The notes: a model not told the origin generated them from the sequence alone. DNA of 64,000 nt from Halobacillus litoralis (GCF_020524025.1 NZ_JAIVKN010000003.1:372001-436000), one strand, 5' to 3'; counted from the first letter of the stretch, positions 15,813-25,430 are shown. Numbers and translations: made by a program.

Positions 15813-17351
15813 TCAAGAAAATTTTCTTTCTGCATATCTTTTTTCTCGATATTCCTTCGGGGAAACTCCCTCGAGATCTCGAAAAACTCTGGAAAATTGT
15901 TTAGAATTACTAAAACCTGACTGTTCACTTACCTCTAAGATTTTATGGTTTGACTGAGATAATAACTTTTTAGCCTTTGCAATCCGAACCTCTTTCAAAT
16001 AATCAACAAAATTCTTCCCCGTATAATCTTTGAATGCATGACTGAAATAAGAGTAGTTCAAAGATATATGGTTTGAAACGACGGCCATATTCAAATCCTT
16101 ATGAGCATTTTCATGGATGAACTCGATTGCTTTATCCATAATATTCTCTCCAGCATACACGCTTTTCATCTCTTTCAAATATTCGTGGAGCCGCATCGTT
16201 AATTTTTCAACCGCATAAAAATAGTCATGCACGCTCTCAAAATTGGACATATCTCCAACCTTGTCATAAAGTTTAAAAACTTCGATAGACTCCATACCTA
16301 TTTGGTTAAAGGCCTGATCAAACAGAATTCGATTAATCGCACCATTCAGACCTTCCAAGCAGGAGATTTTATATTCTTTGATCTCCTCTATGTTGAAGAG
16401 ATGTAACAAGGATGAACGGATTTCATTTTGCCGGTTTGTGCCTAACATATTATAAATCTTCTGGATCAATTGTTCGTCAATCATGGTCTCATCTTGTTTT
16501 TTAGCTTTTACTTGTTCATACGTGAGGATTTTTTGATGAGGAAAGATAAACTCATAAACTAAAGCTTCATTTGCCTGCTCATAGGCTTCGACCAACTTTC
16601 CCATCGAAACATGCTTATCGCTGATGCCAACACAGAAATGGCTGGCTGGATCTAATTGGTTTTCTTCAAAAATACCATACAATCCTTCTGGACGTTCGGT
16701 AAATACAACAAGGTTTTCATAACTGTCCACGAAACATAAGGATACAGCGTCGTACTGCTGAATCTGCTTCATGATGTGTTGAAAGAAATCGTCCTTCATT
16801 ATAGTATTTTGTTTACTCTTGAATTGGAATATTCCAGCATAGAAGCCGGCGGAATACTGATGAAGCTGAAACTTCTGAACCGCTTCTTCCACTTTTTCTT
16901 CATTCATTTTCGGATTGAGTAACATATAATTCAATTGGTTGATTAAGTACTCATCCTCATTTTTCTGTACAGTTACTCTAGCATTGAGCTTATCTTCAGC
17001 TTTATTAATTAATGCATACAGTTCATTACGATCCACAGGTTTAAGCAGGTAATCCATCACTTGAAATTGAATGGCCTGCTTGGCATACGAAAAATCATCA
17101 TAACCGCTCAGGATAATAACAAAAGGGATTACTTGGATGCCCTGCAGGTTTTCAATGAGTTGTATCCCGTCCATACGAGGCATTTTTATATCCGTGATGA
17201 CGAGGTCAACAGGGTTTTTTCGACATATTTCCAAAGCTTCTATCCCATCTGAGGCAAGCATAATATCCGTATCTGTAAACTCTCTTTCAATCATGGCTTT
17301 TATTCCTAAGCGGATCATTCGTTCATCATCTACAACAATAATCTTCATCAT
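15813..17351 (-). CDS. response regulator with AraC-type DNA-binding domain (YesN-like)
   Basis: The 512-residue protein starts with a receiver domain (MKIIVVDDERMIRLGIKAMI; phosphoacceptor Asp in LVITDIKMPRMDG at about residue 55). A long middle region of YesN type follows, and the protein ends in two helix-turn-helix motifs of AraC type (SYFSHAFKDYTGKNF and GFSNSKQFSRVFRDLEGVSPKEYR). Its start codon overlaps the stop of the kinase gene (ATGA), showing tight coupling. The partner is the YesM-like kinase. Such pairs in bacilli and paenibacilli sense extracellular carbohydrates; a likely target is the operon's own promoter and perhaps the importer. Confidence 0.93.
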   Translation of the reverse strand: MMKIIVVDDERMIRLGIKAMIEREFTDTDIMLASDGIEALEICRKNPVDLVITDIKMPRMDGIQLIENLQGIQVIPFVIILSGYDDFSYAKQAIQFQVMDYLLKPVDRNELYALINKAEDKLNARVTVQKNEDEYLINQLNYMLLNPKMNEEKVEEAVQKFQLHQYSAGFYAGIFQFKSKQNTIMKDDFFQHIMKQIQQYDAVSLCFVDSYENLVVFTERPEGLYGIFEENQLDPASHFCVGISDKHVSMGKLVEAYEQANEALVYEFIFPHQKILTYEQVKAKKQDETMIDEQLIQKIYNMLGTNRQNEIRSSLLHLFNIEEIKEYKISCLEGLNGAINRILFDQAFNQIGMESIEVFKLYDKVGDMSNFESVHDYFYAVEKLTMRLHEYLKEMKSVYAGENIMDKAIEFIHENAHKDLNMAVVSNHISLNYSYFSHAFKDYTGKNFVDYLKEVRIAKAKKLLSQSNHKILEVSEQSGFSNSKQFSRVFRDLEGVSPKEYREKRYAERKFS

Positions 17352-19231
17352 GCTGATAAGTCTCCCCCTCCTTCGAGAACCAGGCAAGGTATGGTGACTA
17401 CAACCTCTGTGTAATATCCTTCTTCACTATTTATAGTCAACCCATATTCTTTTCCATAATACAACTGGACACGTTCATGTACGTTGTAAAGACCGATGCC
17501 ACTCCCTGTCCTCATCCGATTTGATGTCTCCGTCATATCTGTTCCTTCCTGTAAAGATTCCCTTAACTTTTGAAGGATTAAAGGATCCATGCCGGTCCCA
17601 TTGTCTGATATGATTACTTTTATATCGTTTCCTTCTGTATAAGCCTGGACTGATATGATTCCTTTTTTCTCATGTAAGATTGGCTGCAGTCCATGCTTTA
17701 CTGAATTCTCTACAATGGGCTGGAAAGACATCTTCAAAACATCCTGATCCTCCAAATGAGGCGGAATGTCTATCTGTAAATCTAAACGGTGATCCAGACG
17801 TATATTCATAAGGTCAATATAATTTCGTATATGGCCGACCTCTTCCTTTAAGGAGACAAAGTCTTTTTTCCATTTTAGATTGTAACGCATCATCTCTCCC
17901 AGTGATGTTAAAGCGTCAGATATATCATATTTCCCATCAATTTCAGCCATCATTTTTATATTCTCTAATGTGTTATAAAGGAAGTGTGAGTCAATCTGCA
18001 TCTTTAAAGCATGCAGCTCTGCTTCTTTAGTAGCCGCTTCCTTATTGACCGATTCTGCAATCAACGTATTAATTTTACCTAACATATTGCGATAATGACT
18101 GGATAACCTGCCAATCTCATCGTTCCCCTGTATATCTACATCAACTGTAAAATCACCTTTCTCCACTTTTTTCATAGATTCAATTAATAAATGGAGTTTT
18201 TTTAGAATTAACGATACTAATCCATGGGTGATGAAGGAGAGAAGAACAATTAAAGTAATCGTTCCCAGGATAATAAACGCCCGCAGCTGGTCTCTTTCCT
18301 GAAATATTTCTTCTAATGAAACCACATGTAACAGGTCAATGCCCAGATCCTCTACATAGGATGATACGATCATAAACGGGACCTCTCCATTTGAGAACAT
18401 CATCGTTTGATTCATCTCACCTGAATTTTTTTGATAAAACTTCTCCTTCAGTTCCTGCGGACTCATTCCGATATCCTTTAATAGGGAATGGGTTTGTTCG
18501 AAATGGATGGAGCTCTTCTCATCCAGGACAAAGGTTTGCGAGTTACTGTTTTCAACATCGTTAAAGACCTTTGGAAAGAAGTTTTCGAGAAGCATGGTAA
18601 TTTCAATAGTGCCCAGGTGCTCATCTTTTGGGTATTCCAATTCTCGATATAGCGATATCTCCTGCGGATCTTGAGCAGCCGCATCCCCATCACTCGGGGC
18701 AACATTTTGTTGTTTCATTCTCCATATCTCTGTGCCGCCAGATTCCAAAATGTCCTGAAACCAATCAGAGTTCTCGATCCTCCGCTCATCATAAATGATC
18801 GGCCACATTTCTTTCACTTTGTGATTAGCCGCATAAACGTGTATATTTTCAATGGCAGGGTTATTGTATTTCAACTGTAAAACATCAGAAAGCGTACTTC
18901 TCTTAAAATTGAGAAGCTCTTTCACATCATGCTCTTCTTTCTGGCTGATAAATTCAGTTAACGATTGATTGGCCACCACAATTTGAGCTGTCCGACGGAT
19001 CTTTTCCTTGTTCTCTTCAATATTCACTTTCTCTAGTTCCAGTATATATTCACTTTCTCTCCTGGCATCATGAATAGACGTTTCAAATCTATTTTTAGAA
19101 ATATTCCAAGTGAATATAAGAACAGGTGCTAAGATAATGACAACATATAGAAACACCAACTTTTTTTGGAGAGACAGCTGACTAATCCATCCACCTGACT
19201 TTCTTAAGGTCTTTTTCCATTTAGCACCCAT
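17348..19231 (-). CDS. sensor histidine kinase, YesM/LytS-like family
   Basis: This membrane kinase of 627 residues has one transmembrane segment near residues 25-45, a large extracellular sensor region, a second membrane segment at about 310-335 and a HAMP domain. The His_kinase motif (LKMQIDSHFLYNTLENIKM) and a HATPase domain with N box (PIVENSVKHGL) and G box (ISDNGTGMDP) follow. The phospho-His is the H of DSHFLYN. The family usually has Pro before that His (xPHFLYN); here it is Ser, a mild oddity. It lies between a solute-binding lipoprotein and its response regulator in one operon, so the lipoprotein may present the ligand to it. Confidence 0.93.
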   Translation of the reverse strand: MGAKWKKTLRKSGGWISQLSLQKKLVFLYVVIILAPVLIFTWNISKNRFETSIHDARRESEYILELEKVNIEENKEKIRRTAQIVVANQSLTEFISQKEEHDVKELLNFKRSTLSDVLQLKYNNPAIENIHVYAANHKVKEMWPIIYDERRIENSDWFQDILESGGTEIWRMKQQNVAPSDGDAAAQDPQEISLYRELEYPKDEHLGTIEITMLLENFFPKVFNDVENSNSQTFVLDEKSSIHFEQTHSLLKDIGMSPQELKEKFYQKNSGEMNQTMMFSNGEVPFMIVSSYVEDLGIDLLHVVSLEEIFQERDQLRAFIILGTITLIVLLSFITHGLVSLILKKLHLLIESMKKVEKGDFTVDVDIQGNDEIGRLSSHYRNMLGKINTLIAESVNKEAATKEAELHALKMQIDSHFLYNTLENIKMMAEIDGKYDISDALTSLGEMMRYNLKWKKDFVSLKEEVGHIRNYIDLMNIRLDHRLDLQIDIPPHLEDQDVLKMSFQPIVENSVKHGLQPILHEKKGIISVQAYTEGNDIKVIISDNGTGMDPLILQKLRESLQEGTDMTETSNRMRTGSGIGLYNVHERVQLYYGKEYGLTINSEEGYYTEVVVTIPCLVLEGGGDLSA

Positions 19232-19275
19232 GCCTTCTCCCCCCTGCTTACAGTAAATGGATGAATTACCTAACG

Positions 19276-20922
19276 CTATTTGTTCAGCTTCAGCTGATTC
19301 TCTTTATAAACCTCTTGTCTATGCTGTTTCACTATGGAAAAACCAAGTTCCTCACGTTTCTCTAAAAAGGAGTGGAACATTTGATCAAATTCCTCTTCGG
19401 ATTCAGTCAATAGTAACAGAGGGAGTATCCTTCCCCACTCCTCGTCAATCTTTCTTGCAGCAATTCCCGCTTCCGATGTTCCAACAGGGTCTATGCCTTC
19501 AAATTCACTAAAGTTGACCGTTTTTCCCTTCGTCCAATCCATCGTTTGTTTGAGTGGAGCAATAGGAGTCGGTGCCCATTCCAAGTATTTATTCGTGTCC
19601 ATCAGCATCCAGTACGTATAAGAAGCCCCGTATTTTTGGTTGAATGCCCCACGGTCCGACTGCAGCTGATCGAGCACTTCAGGAACAAACTGTTTTTTCC
19701 CGTTGATGGTATCCCAAGTGACACCTTTTTTGCCAAAGAAAACATCCTTCTGCCCTTCATCGCTAATGAGATAGCTTAAGAAACGAATGGCTCGTTCAGG
19801 GTCCTTCACATCTTTTGAAATAAGCGTTACCGTCCATCCCGAAATCCCATCCGCAGGGAGTGTAGGGGGAGCAAGGTTAGAATCAGCGGGGCCATCAACC
19901 GCTATATAAACGGAATTTGGATCCTTTGCATAAAGCTCTTTCTGCTGCGCTTCCATATCACTCCGTTGATAAAGCATGGCAAAATATCTGCCCTCCGCAA
20001 TTTTTTCTTCCATTTGGGCACGCTTATCTATAAAGATATCTTTGGATAACAACCCCGCCTCATTTGCCTGTCTGAATGTCTTTAACCATTTGATATACTC
20101 CGGGTCCGTTTTCCTGTCATAAATTTCTCCATCATCCTCCATAGGGACAGCTAAGAAATTTTGAAGGTGCTCTTCTAATGAATCATTGCCATCAGTATTG
20201 AATTCATGGAGTCCCAAAGGAATAAGAGGTTCTCCATTCACCTCTGGAAATTGTTCTTTCGCTTTCTCCAAGGCGCTCAAAAACCCTTCAGGGGTTCTCA
20301 TATCCGGGCTTCCTAAAGCTTCATAGATGTCCTTCCGCACTAAGAACGTTTGATTCGATGGCTTCACATCTTTATACCTGTCAAAATCTTTCGGCGAAGA
20401 TGAAGCATTGGGATATCCATATACATGACCGTCTTCCTGCTTGTACCATTCTAACTTCGAATCATCGGCCACTTTAAAAAAGTATGGATCGTATTCATCG
20501 GCAAGCTCATCTAAAGGAAGAACAAGGTCCCTTTCGACCATTTTTTCCAACCCATCTTCCCACCAGCCGATTGTAATAAAATCGGGGAGAGAACCTGAAG
20601 CAATCATAGTATTTATTTTTTCATTTTCATTGCCCTTTGGAGAGATGAAATTAATCTTCACCCCTGTTTTCTCGGTAATATAATCAGAAACGACATTGTC
20701 CCCCCACTGTGTAGTAAACCAGGAGAAGTTTACATACCAATCTAATGTGATAGGACTTGTATCAACCTGCCAGTCAGGCTTACCAGGGTCGACCACTTGA
20801 TCCTCAGCTTGTTCCGCTCCCGAGAAACCGGTTTCATTTTTCTTTACGTCTTCACAGGCTGCTAAGAAAATTACCATGAATAGGAGTAAGATAAGATTAT
20901 TAAATAAAGACCTTCGCCGCAT
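19276..20922 (-). CDS. extracellular solute-binding lipoprotein of LplA type, in an operon with a two-component system
   Basis: The 548-residue product has a lipoprotein signal (lipobox LAAC, Cys23) and the long form of the solute-binding fold found in LplA-type proteins. No permease gene accompanies it; instead it is the first gene of an operon with the kinase and response regulator. That arrangement suggests it serves as the sugar sensor for the kinase rather than as a transporter part, although it could also feed permeases elsewhere. The ATG has GAGGG 7 bases upstream. A perfect copy of the locus operator lies inside its codons 30-33. Confidence 0.9.
   Translation of the reverse strand: MRRRSLFNNLILLLFMVIFLAACEDVKKNETGFSGAEQAEDQVVDPGKPDWQVDTSPITLDWYVNFSWFTTQWGDNVVSDYITEKTGVKINFISPKGNENEKINTMIASGSLPDFITIGWWEDGLEKMVERDLVLPLDELADEYDPYFFKVADDSKLEWYKQEDGHVYGYPNASSSPKDFDRYKDVKPSNQTFLVRKDIYEALGSPDMRTPEGFLSALEKAKEQFPEVNGEPLIPLGLHEFNTDGNDSLEEHLQNFLAVPMEDDGEIYDRKTDPEYIKWLKTFRQANEAGLLSKDIFIDKRAQMEEKIAEGRYFAMLYQRSDMEAQQKELYAKDPNSVYIAVDGPADSNLAPPTLPADGISGWTVTLISKDVKDPERAIRFLSYLISDEGQKDVFFGKKGVTWDTINGKKQFVPEVLDQLQSDRGAFNQKYGASYTYWMLMDTNKYLEWAPTPIAPLKQTMDWTKGKTVNFSEFEGIDPVGTSEAGIAARKIDEEWGRILPLLLLTESEEEFDQMFHSFLEKREELGFSIVKQHRQEVYKENQLKLNK
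20824..20835. promoter_or_regulatory. intragenic copy of the LacI-type palindrome
   Basis: GAAACCGGTTTC lies within the lipoprotein gene, about 90 bases after its start codon, and encodes Glu30-Thr-Gly-Phe33 in the linker behind the lipid anchor. Being a perfect match to the operators of the neighbouring operon, it may be a roadblock operator for the sensor operon. Chance is possible but unlikely for a 12-base word in this locus. Confidence 0.5.
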
Positions 20923-20960
20923 GTTTATCCCTCACTTTAACTCTAGTATATCGAAAAATG

Positions 20961-20988
20961 TTGTACGATCGTAGGAAGAATTGTACAA
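20961..20988. promoter_or_regulatory. TTGTAC repeat upstream of the sensor operon
   Basis: TTGTAC occurs at 20961-20966 and again at 20981-20986, and the second copy extends into the inverted form GTACAA at 20983-20988. The 20-base spacing suits a dimeric regulator contacting one face of the helix. The AraC-type response regulator of this operon is the natural candidate, which would make it autoregulatory. This is inference. Confidence 0.35.
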
Positions 20989-21044
20989 AAAACTCTAAAA
21001 ATCAAGTTATTTGCTCGTTTACCTTTATTTAATTTTGATTATAT

Positions 21045-21087
21045 AAAAAAGCTGAACCCTTTCTGAATGAAAGGAGTTCAGCTTTTT
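21045..21087. terminator. bidirectional terminator upstream of the sensor operon
   Basis: AAAAAGCTGAAC pairs with GTTCAGCTTTTT around an inner stem CTTTC/GAAAG. On the minus strand it ends transcription from the small membrane-protein gene at 21142-21429 and insulates the sensor operon. Confidence 0.85.
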
Positions 21088-21141
21088 AAAACAGTATGAA
21101 AAACGTGTGAAAATTATTACGCATGTCCCAGAGACTTGATG

Positions 21142-21429
21142 TTATCTTCTCTTTCTTCTGTTTTTATATACTTGATACGATGTTTTTAGTGAAGCATAAA
21201 CGCCAACAGCAGCATTCCCATAAAAAAGTCCCATAAAAATACCTGCAGCCAGATTATTCCTGTGAGCAATAAATACAGAAATCACCAACCCTAGAAATCC
21301 AGCAAGACTTGGCACCCAGCCTTTAGGAAGATGAAAGATCAATTTAATGAATTCAGTAAGAAGTATGATGATAGGGACAGCTATGACTGCATCCCAGATG
21401 TTCGTATGAATAATTGGGAATTCTTCCAA
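21142..21429 (-). CDS. small membrane protein (95 aa), holin-like appearance, unknown function
   Basis: The 95-residue product has hydrophobic segments at about residues 13-32, 41-56 and 60-78 and ends in a very basic tail (YKNRRKRR). Size, topology and charge resemble phage-type holins, but no lysis genes or phage genes lie nearby. I therefore do not assign that function. It is divergent from the DUF3189 gene, with only 74 bases between the two starts, and ends at a strong terminator. Confidence 0.65.
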   Translation of the reverse strand: MEEFPIIHTNIWDAVIAVPIIILLTEFIKLIFHLPKGWVPSLAGFLGLVISVFIAHRNNLAAGIFMGLFYGNAAVGVYASLKTSYQVYKNRRKRR

Positions 21430-21503
21430 TATAATTCCTCCTCTTTGGACATCCTTTAAGAGTATAAGATGTATATTTATTATGAGTGAAATGAGGAGTA
21501 TTT

Positions 21504-22016
21504 ATGATTTATATTTATAACGACTATGCAGGGACTCATACAACCTCCATAGCTGCCGCCTACCACTTAGGTTATATCAAATATGGGCAGCAGCTCAGCA
21601 ATGAAGAGGTGCTGGAAATTCCATATTTTAATGACCTTACAAAAAATGATGCTGGCAAATTAATCTTTCACGGACAGGATAATCGTGGAGATTATGTATA
21701 TACCATAGGTAGGAAAAACTCCAAATATGTTGTCCCTTCCCTAAAAGAGCTGTGCCTGGTGCTGTTTCAACTATTTGAGATCCATGAAAGAGTCATATTC
21801 TCCAATACTTCTCCAACGGTCCCGTTCGTTATGTCGATTGGCGGAGGCCTATCGCGCGGGCTGGGAATAGACGCGCTCGGAGTCCCTCTGTTAATAAGAG
21901 GGGCTCACAAATGTCATCCTCTTATCGGTGAATTGGTAAGGAACACAAAAAAAGTCGCGCAGGATCCTTATGGTGAGAACGTTGTTATTCTTGAAAATAA
22001 TGAATTTAAAATATAA
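21504..22016 (+). CDS. DUF3189-family protein
   Basis: The 170-residue soluble protein opens MIYIYNDYAGTHTTSIAAAY, the family's hallmark N-terminus, in which YGGxHSS-like residues precede an Ala-rich helix. It later shows GLGIDALGVPLLIRGAHKCH. No catalytic function is known for the family. The ATG follows a GAGGAG site. It is transcribed alone; no terminator of note follows. Confidence 0.75.
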   Translation: MIYIYNDYAGTHTTSIAAAYHLGYIKYGQQLSNEEVLEIPYFNDLTKNDAGKLIFHGQDNRGDYVYTIGRKNSKYVVPSLKELCLVLFQLFEIHERVIFSNTSPTVPFVMSIGGGLSRGLGIDALGVPLLIRGAHKCHPLIGELVRNTKKVAQDPYGENVVILENNEFKI

Positions 22017-22467
22017 AGCGTCACTTGTTCGGATACGTGTGATGCCGTTCATTGTAACCACACTATTAAATAGGAACCAAACCCCATCGCTTCCAAGCGC
22101 CATCTTACTTCTTCAAATTTTGGGCATAGAGAAGGTTGAAATGCTTTTCTACACCTGCCTCTCCCCCGCATGATTACCAGGTAAATCTATTACTTTACCA
22201 TCATCCACCCTGCCCCCGCCGTTCCACCAGTTAAGTTCTTTCCAATCGATCCTTATGTTCATTCATAACAAGCTGAGAATCTCCGAATTCACATATTAAG
22301 TATTAAGCTAAAGAGCTTTCAATGATTAAACAATGGAAAAACCTTTTTATATGTGAGCTTCTCCTCTGGGATCTTTGTAAACATGCACGTATACATTTGA
22401 CTGTTAGAATAAAACTACGCTCTCTTAGGAATAATCCTTTCAACCATAATTTTAATAGAAAAAGCAT
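22017..22467. other. intergenic region before codBA
   Basis: About 450 bases hold no gene I can support on either strand and no clear terminator for the gene at 21504-22016. The codBA promoter and attenuator begin at its right edge. Confidence 0.45.
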
Positions 22468-22497
22468 TTGACAATCCTTACTAAACTTTGCAATAAT
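22468..22497 (+). promoter_or_regulatory. promoter of codBA
   Basis: TTGACA (22468-22473) and AATAAT (22492-22497) are separated by 18 bases. They lie just upstream of the PyrR-type leader. Confidence 0.65.
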
Positions 22498-22525
22498 ATC
22501 AACAATATACTGGTACCTTTAATTC

Positions 22526-22660
22526 AGTCCCGAGAGGCTGACAAGGACAACGCGTAGAAAAATACCTGCGGGAAACGTATGCACTTTTTTATAGGTGTCA
22601 TACCTTTCTTGAGGAGTATCGTGGCTTCTTGTCGGACAAAACGGCAGGAAGCCTTTTTTT
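22526..22660 (+). promoter_or_regulatory. PyrR-binding attenuator in the codBA leader
   Basis: The leader contains AGTCCCGAGAGGCT (22526-22539), an exact match to the PyrR anti-antiterminator loop consensus ARUCCNGNGAGGYU. It ends in an intrinsic terminator in which GGCTTCTTGTCG (22623-22634) pairs with CGGCAGGAAGCC (22642-22653), followed by seven T. In pyr operons, PyrR with UMP stabilises this loop and lets the terminator form. Here it would silence cytosine salvage when pyrimidines are plentiful. Confidence 0.88.
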
Positions 22661-22719
22661 GTCCACGTTTTTCCACTCCCCGGTACCAGTGTCTAATACA
22701 GATACTGGAGGAATGAATT

Positions 22720-23976
22720 ATGAAAACAACACAAGGTGACTTCGCATTAACTGCTGTGCCTCAGTCAGAACGACAAGGATTTTGGAAGATGCTGATGGTA
22801 ATGATGGGGTTGACTTTCTTCTCTGCAAGCATGTGGTCAGGGGGTACGCTTGGTTCTGGATTAACATTTGTTCAATTTATTGCAGTGGTATTCGTCGGTA
22901 ATTTAATTTTAGGAGCTTACACCGGCGCTCTTGCTTACGTTTCTTCTAAAACCGGCCTTTCCACACATTTACTCAGCCGCTATGCTTTCGGGGAAAAAGG
23001 ATCTTATCTGGCTTCTTTCATGCTTGGCGGAACACAAGTGGGATGGTTCGGCGTCGGTGTGGTTATGTTCGCACTACCAGTCCATAAAGTGACAGGTTTG
23101 GATATGACCTGGCTGATCGCAGGCGCAGGCTTATTGATGACCGCTACCGCATTTTTTGGGATGAAGGCGTTAATGCTGCTCAGCTTCATTGCTGTGCCGA
23201 TGATTACAATCTTAGGAAGCTTTTCTGTTTTTAAGGCTACCGAAAGTATGGGTGGATTGGATCAGCTTCTGCAGCACACTCCATCCGAGCAGATCGGACT
23301 TGCAGCTGCGCTTACAATCTGTATCGGATCCTTTATCAGCGCCGGTACATTAACACCGGATTTCACCCGTTTTTCCAAGACCAAAAAATCGGCCGTCGTC
23401 AGTACCGTGACTGCCTTCTTCATCGGAAACTCGCTTATGTTTATTTTCGGAGCCATTGGTGCAATGGCAACTGGAAAATCCGACATTTCAGAAGTGATGT
23501 TCACACAAGGCCTGATTATCCCAGCGATTTTGGTACTCGGACTAAACATCTGGACAACGAACGATAATGCGCTCTATGCATCAGGGCTCGGATTTTCAAG
23601 CATAACGAAAATCAGTAAAAACAAAGTAGTCCTATTCAATGGTATCCTCGGAACACTGACAGCGATGTGGCTGTATAACAATTTCGTCGGCTGGCTGACG
23701 ATTCTCGGCTCCGCTCTTCCACCGATTGGGGCGATTATTTTAATCGATTACTATCTATATAGACGGAATCAATCCGCTGCTTACGGAGAACAACCGTTCC
23801 AACAAGTGAATTGGGCAGGCATCACCGCCTGGGCGGCAGGTGTGGCGGCAGCCCAATGGAGCCCGGGGATCGCTCCCGTGAATGCCTTAATTACATCTAT
23901 TCTCGTCTATACCATCACCTTTAAGTTGACTGAACAATTCGTTGACAATAAGTTAAAAGAAGGAGAAATGGCATGA
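22720..23976 (+). CDS. codB: cytosine permease
   Basis: CodB imports cytosine, and this 418-residue protein of the NCS1 family has about twelve hydrophobic segments. Early family residues include [18 protein letters not shown] and [18 protein letters not shown]. The ATG follows GGAGGA. Its stop overlaps the codA start (ATGA), so the two are one translation-coupled unit. Control by the PyrR-type attenuator upstream fits pyrimidine salvage. Confidence 0.95.
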   Translation: MKTTQGDFALTAVPQSERQGFWKMLMVMMGLTFFSASMWSGGTLGSGLTFVQFIAVVFVGNLILGAYTGALAYVSSKTGLSTHLLSRYAFGEKGSYLASFMLGGTQVGWFGVGVVMFALPVHKVTGLDMTWLIAGAGLLMTATAFFGMKALMLLSFIAVPMITILGSFSVFKATESMGGLDQLLQHTPSEQIGLAAALTICIGSFISAGTLTPDFTRFSKTKKSAVVSTVTAFFIGNSLMFIFGAIGAMATGKSDISEVMFTQGLIIPAILVLGLNIWTTNDNALYASGLGFSSITKISKNKVVLFNGILGTLTAMWLYNNFVGWLTILGSALPPIGAIILIDYYLYRRNQSAAYGEQPFQQVNWAGITAWAAGVAAAQWSPGIAPVNALITSILVYTITFKLTEQFVDNKLKEGEMA

Positions 23977-25217
23977 TTATCAAACAAGCGAAACTACGGG
24001 GAAAGGAAGGTTTATGGTCTATCCGAATGGATCATGGAATCATCCAGGAAATCTCTCAAAATCAGATAAATCAGGACGATTCAACTATAATCGATGCACA
24101 GGGATCCTTAGTCATCCCACCTTTCGTAGAGCCGCACATTCATCTGGATACTACTCTGACGGCAGGGGACCCAGAATGGAATAAGAGCGGAACTCTGTTC
24201 GAAGGTATTCAGCGCTGGGCGGAAAGAAAAGATAAGCTCACCCATGATGACGTTAAAGAAAGAGCCAGACAGGCACTCGCCATGCAGATAGCAAATGGCA
24301 TTCAGCATGTCCGCACCCATGTCGACGTTACGGATCCCGAACTAACGGCTTTGAAAGCTCTCATAGAGGTTAGAGAGGAAATGCACCAGGAAGTCTATCT
24401 TCAGCTCGTAGCCTTTCCCCAGGAAGGTATCCTCTCCTACCCGAACGGAAAGGAGCTGCTGGAAGAGGCCTTAAAACTTGGAGCCGACGGTGTTGGTGCC
24501 ATTCCTCACTTTGAATTCACACGCGAGTACGGGGTGGAATCTTTGAGGATTGCTTTTGATCTCGCTGAGAAATATGACAAGTTCGTTGATGTACACTGTG
24601 ATGAAATTGATGATGAACAATCGCGTTTTGTCGAAGTGGTCGCTACTGAAGCGTTAGAAAGAGGAATGGGCGGCAAGGTGACGGCAAGTCACACAACCGC
24701 TATGGGATCCTACAATGATGCCTATACCTCCAAGCTGTTCCGCCTCTTAAAGATGTCAGGCATTCACATTATTGCAAACCCGCTCGTCAACATTCACCTT
24801 CAAGGCCGGTTTGACAGCTATCCAAAGCGTAGAGGATTAACGCGTGTGAAGGAACTAAATGAAGCCGGTATCAACCTGGGATTCGGTCATGATGATATCT
24901 TCGATCCGTGGTATCCACTAGGAACCGGAAATATGCTCCAGGTGCTGCACATGGGACTTCATCTGTCTCACATGATGGGATACGATCAAATTAAACAGGG
25001 CATGGATTTTATCACCGAAAACAGTGCCCGCATTCTGAACTTGAAAGAAGGCTACGGAATTGAGGAGGGACGCCCCGCAAACCTCCTCATCCTGGATGCT
25101 GAAAATGAATACGAGGCACTCAGGAAGCAGTCTGCTGTCTGCTATTCCATCCGTAACGGAAAGGTTTTGGCGGAGACAAAACCGAGTGAAACGACCCTCC
25201 ATATGAAGGAAATTTAA
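23973..25217 (+). CDS. codA: cytosine deaminase
   Basis: CodA hydrolyses cytosine to uracil and ammonia with a catalytic metal, as an amidohydrolase-fold enzyme of 414 residues. The metal and catalytic motifs are all present: [11 protein letters not shown] (residues 49-59), [12 protein letters not shown] near 208, [10 protein letters not shown] near 241, and [13 protein letters not shown] near 308. These match E. coli CodA closely. It is cotranscribed with codB and closed by a strong terminator. The uracil formed would enter UMP synthesis through uracil phosphoribosyltransferase encoded elsewhere. Confidence 0.96.
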   Translation: MIIKQAKLRGKEGLWSIRMDHGIIQEISQNQINQDDSTIIDAQGSLVIPPFVEPHIHLDTTLTAGDPEWNKSGTLFEGIQRWAERKDKLTHDDVKERARQALAMQIANGIQHVRTHVDVTDPELTALKALIEVREEMHQEVYLQLVAFPQEGILSYPNGKELLEEALKLGADGVGAIPHFEFTREYGVESLRIAFDLAEKYDKFVDVHCDEIDDEQSRFVEVVATEALERGMGGKVTASHTTAMGSYNDAYTSKLFRLLKMSGIHIIANPLVNIHLQGRFDSYPKRRGLTRVKELNEAGINLGFGHDDIFDPWYPLGTGNMLQVLHMGLHLSHMMGYDQIKQGMDFITENSARILNLKEGYGIEEGRPANLLILDAENEYEALRKQSAVCYSIRNGKVLAETKPSETTLHMKEI

Positions 25218-25228
25218 CTGGATCACTA

Positions 25229-25256
25229 AAGACCGGCTTGGGATGCCGGTCTTTTT
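25229..25256 (+). terminator. terminator after codA
   Basis: AGACCGGC and GCCGGTCT enclose a 7-base loop and are followed by a T-run, 12 bases after the codA stop. Confidence 0.92.
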
Positions 25257-25430
25257 GTCTAAACGAATTCATCAAGCGGCATAAAGAATTTTAAATGATC
25301 ATTTATAAAAAGCTTATGTAATATACCAAAAAAAAGGACCAGTTATTATTAAACTCTCCCTAGTCTGTCTGGTCACTCAATAGAGCGCTGCTAGACTGGT
25401 GAATACAGCACAGAGGATATAATAATATCA

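Noticed and set aside
15674-15928. 84-codon minus-strand frame below the response-regulator gene
   Set aside because: It is an off-frame shadow of the regulator's C-terminus running through the terminator.
21142-21429. Holin function for the 95-residue membrane protein
   Set aside because: Size and topology fit, but no endolysin or phage gene is near; general small membrane protein is the safer call.
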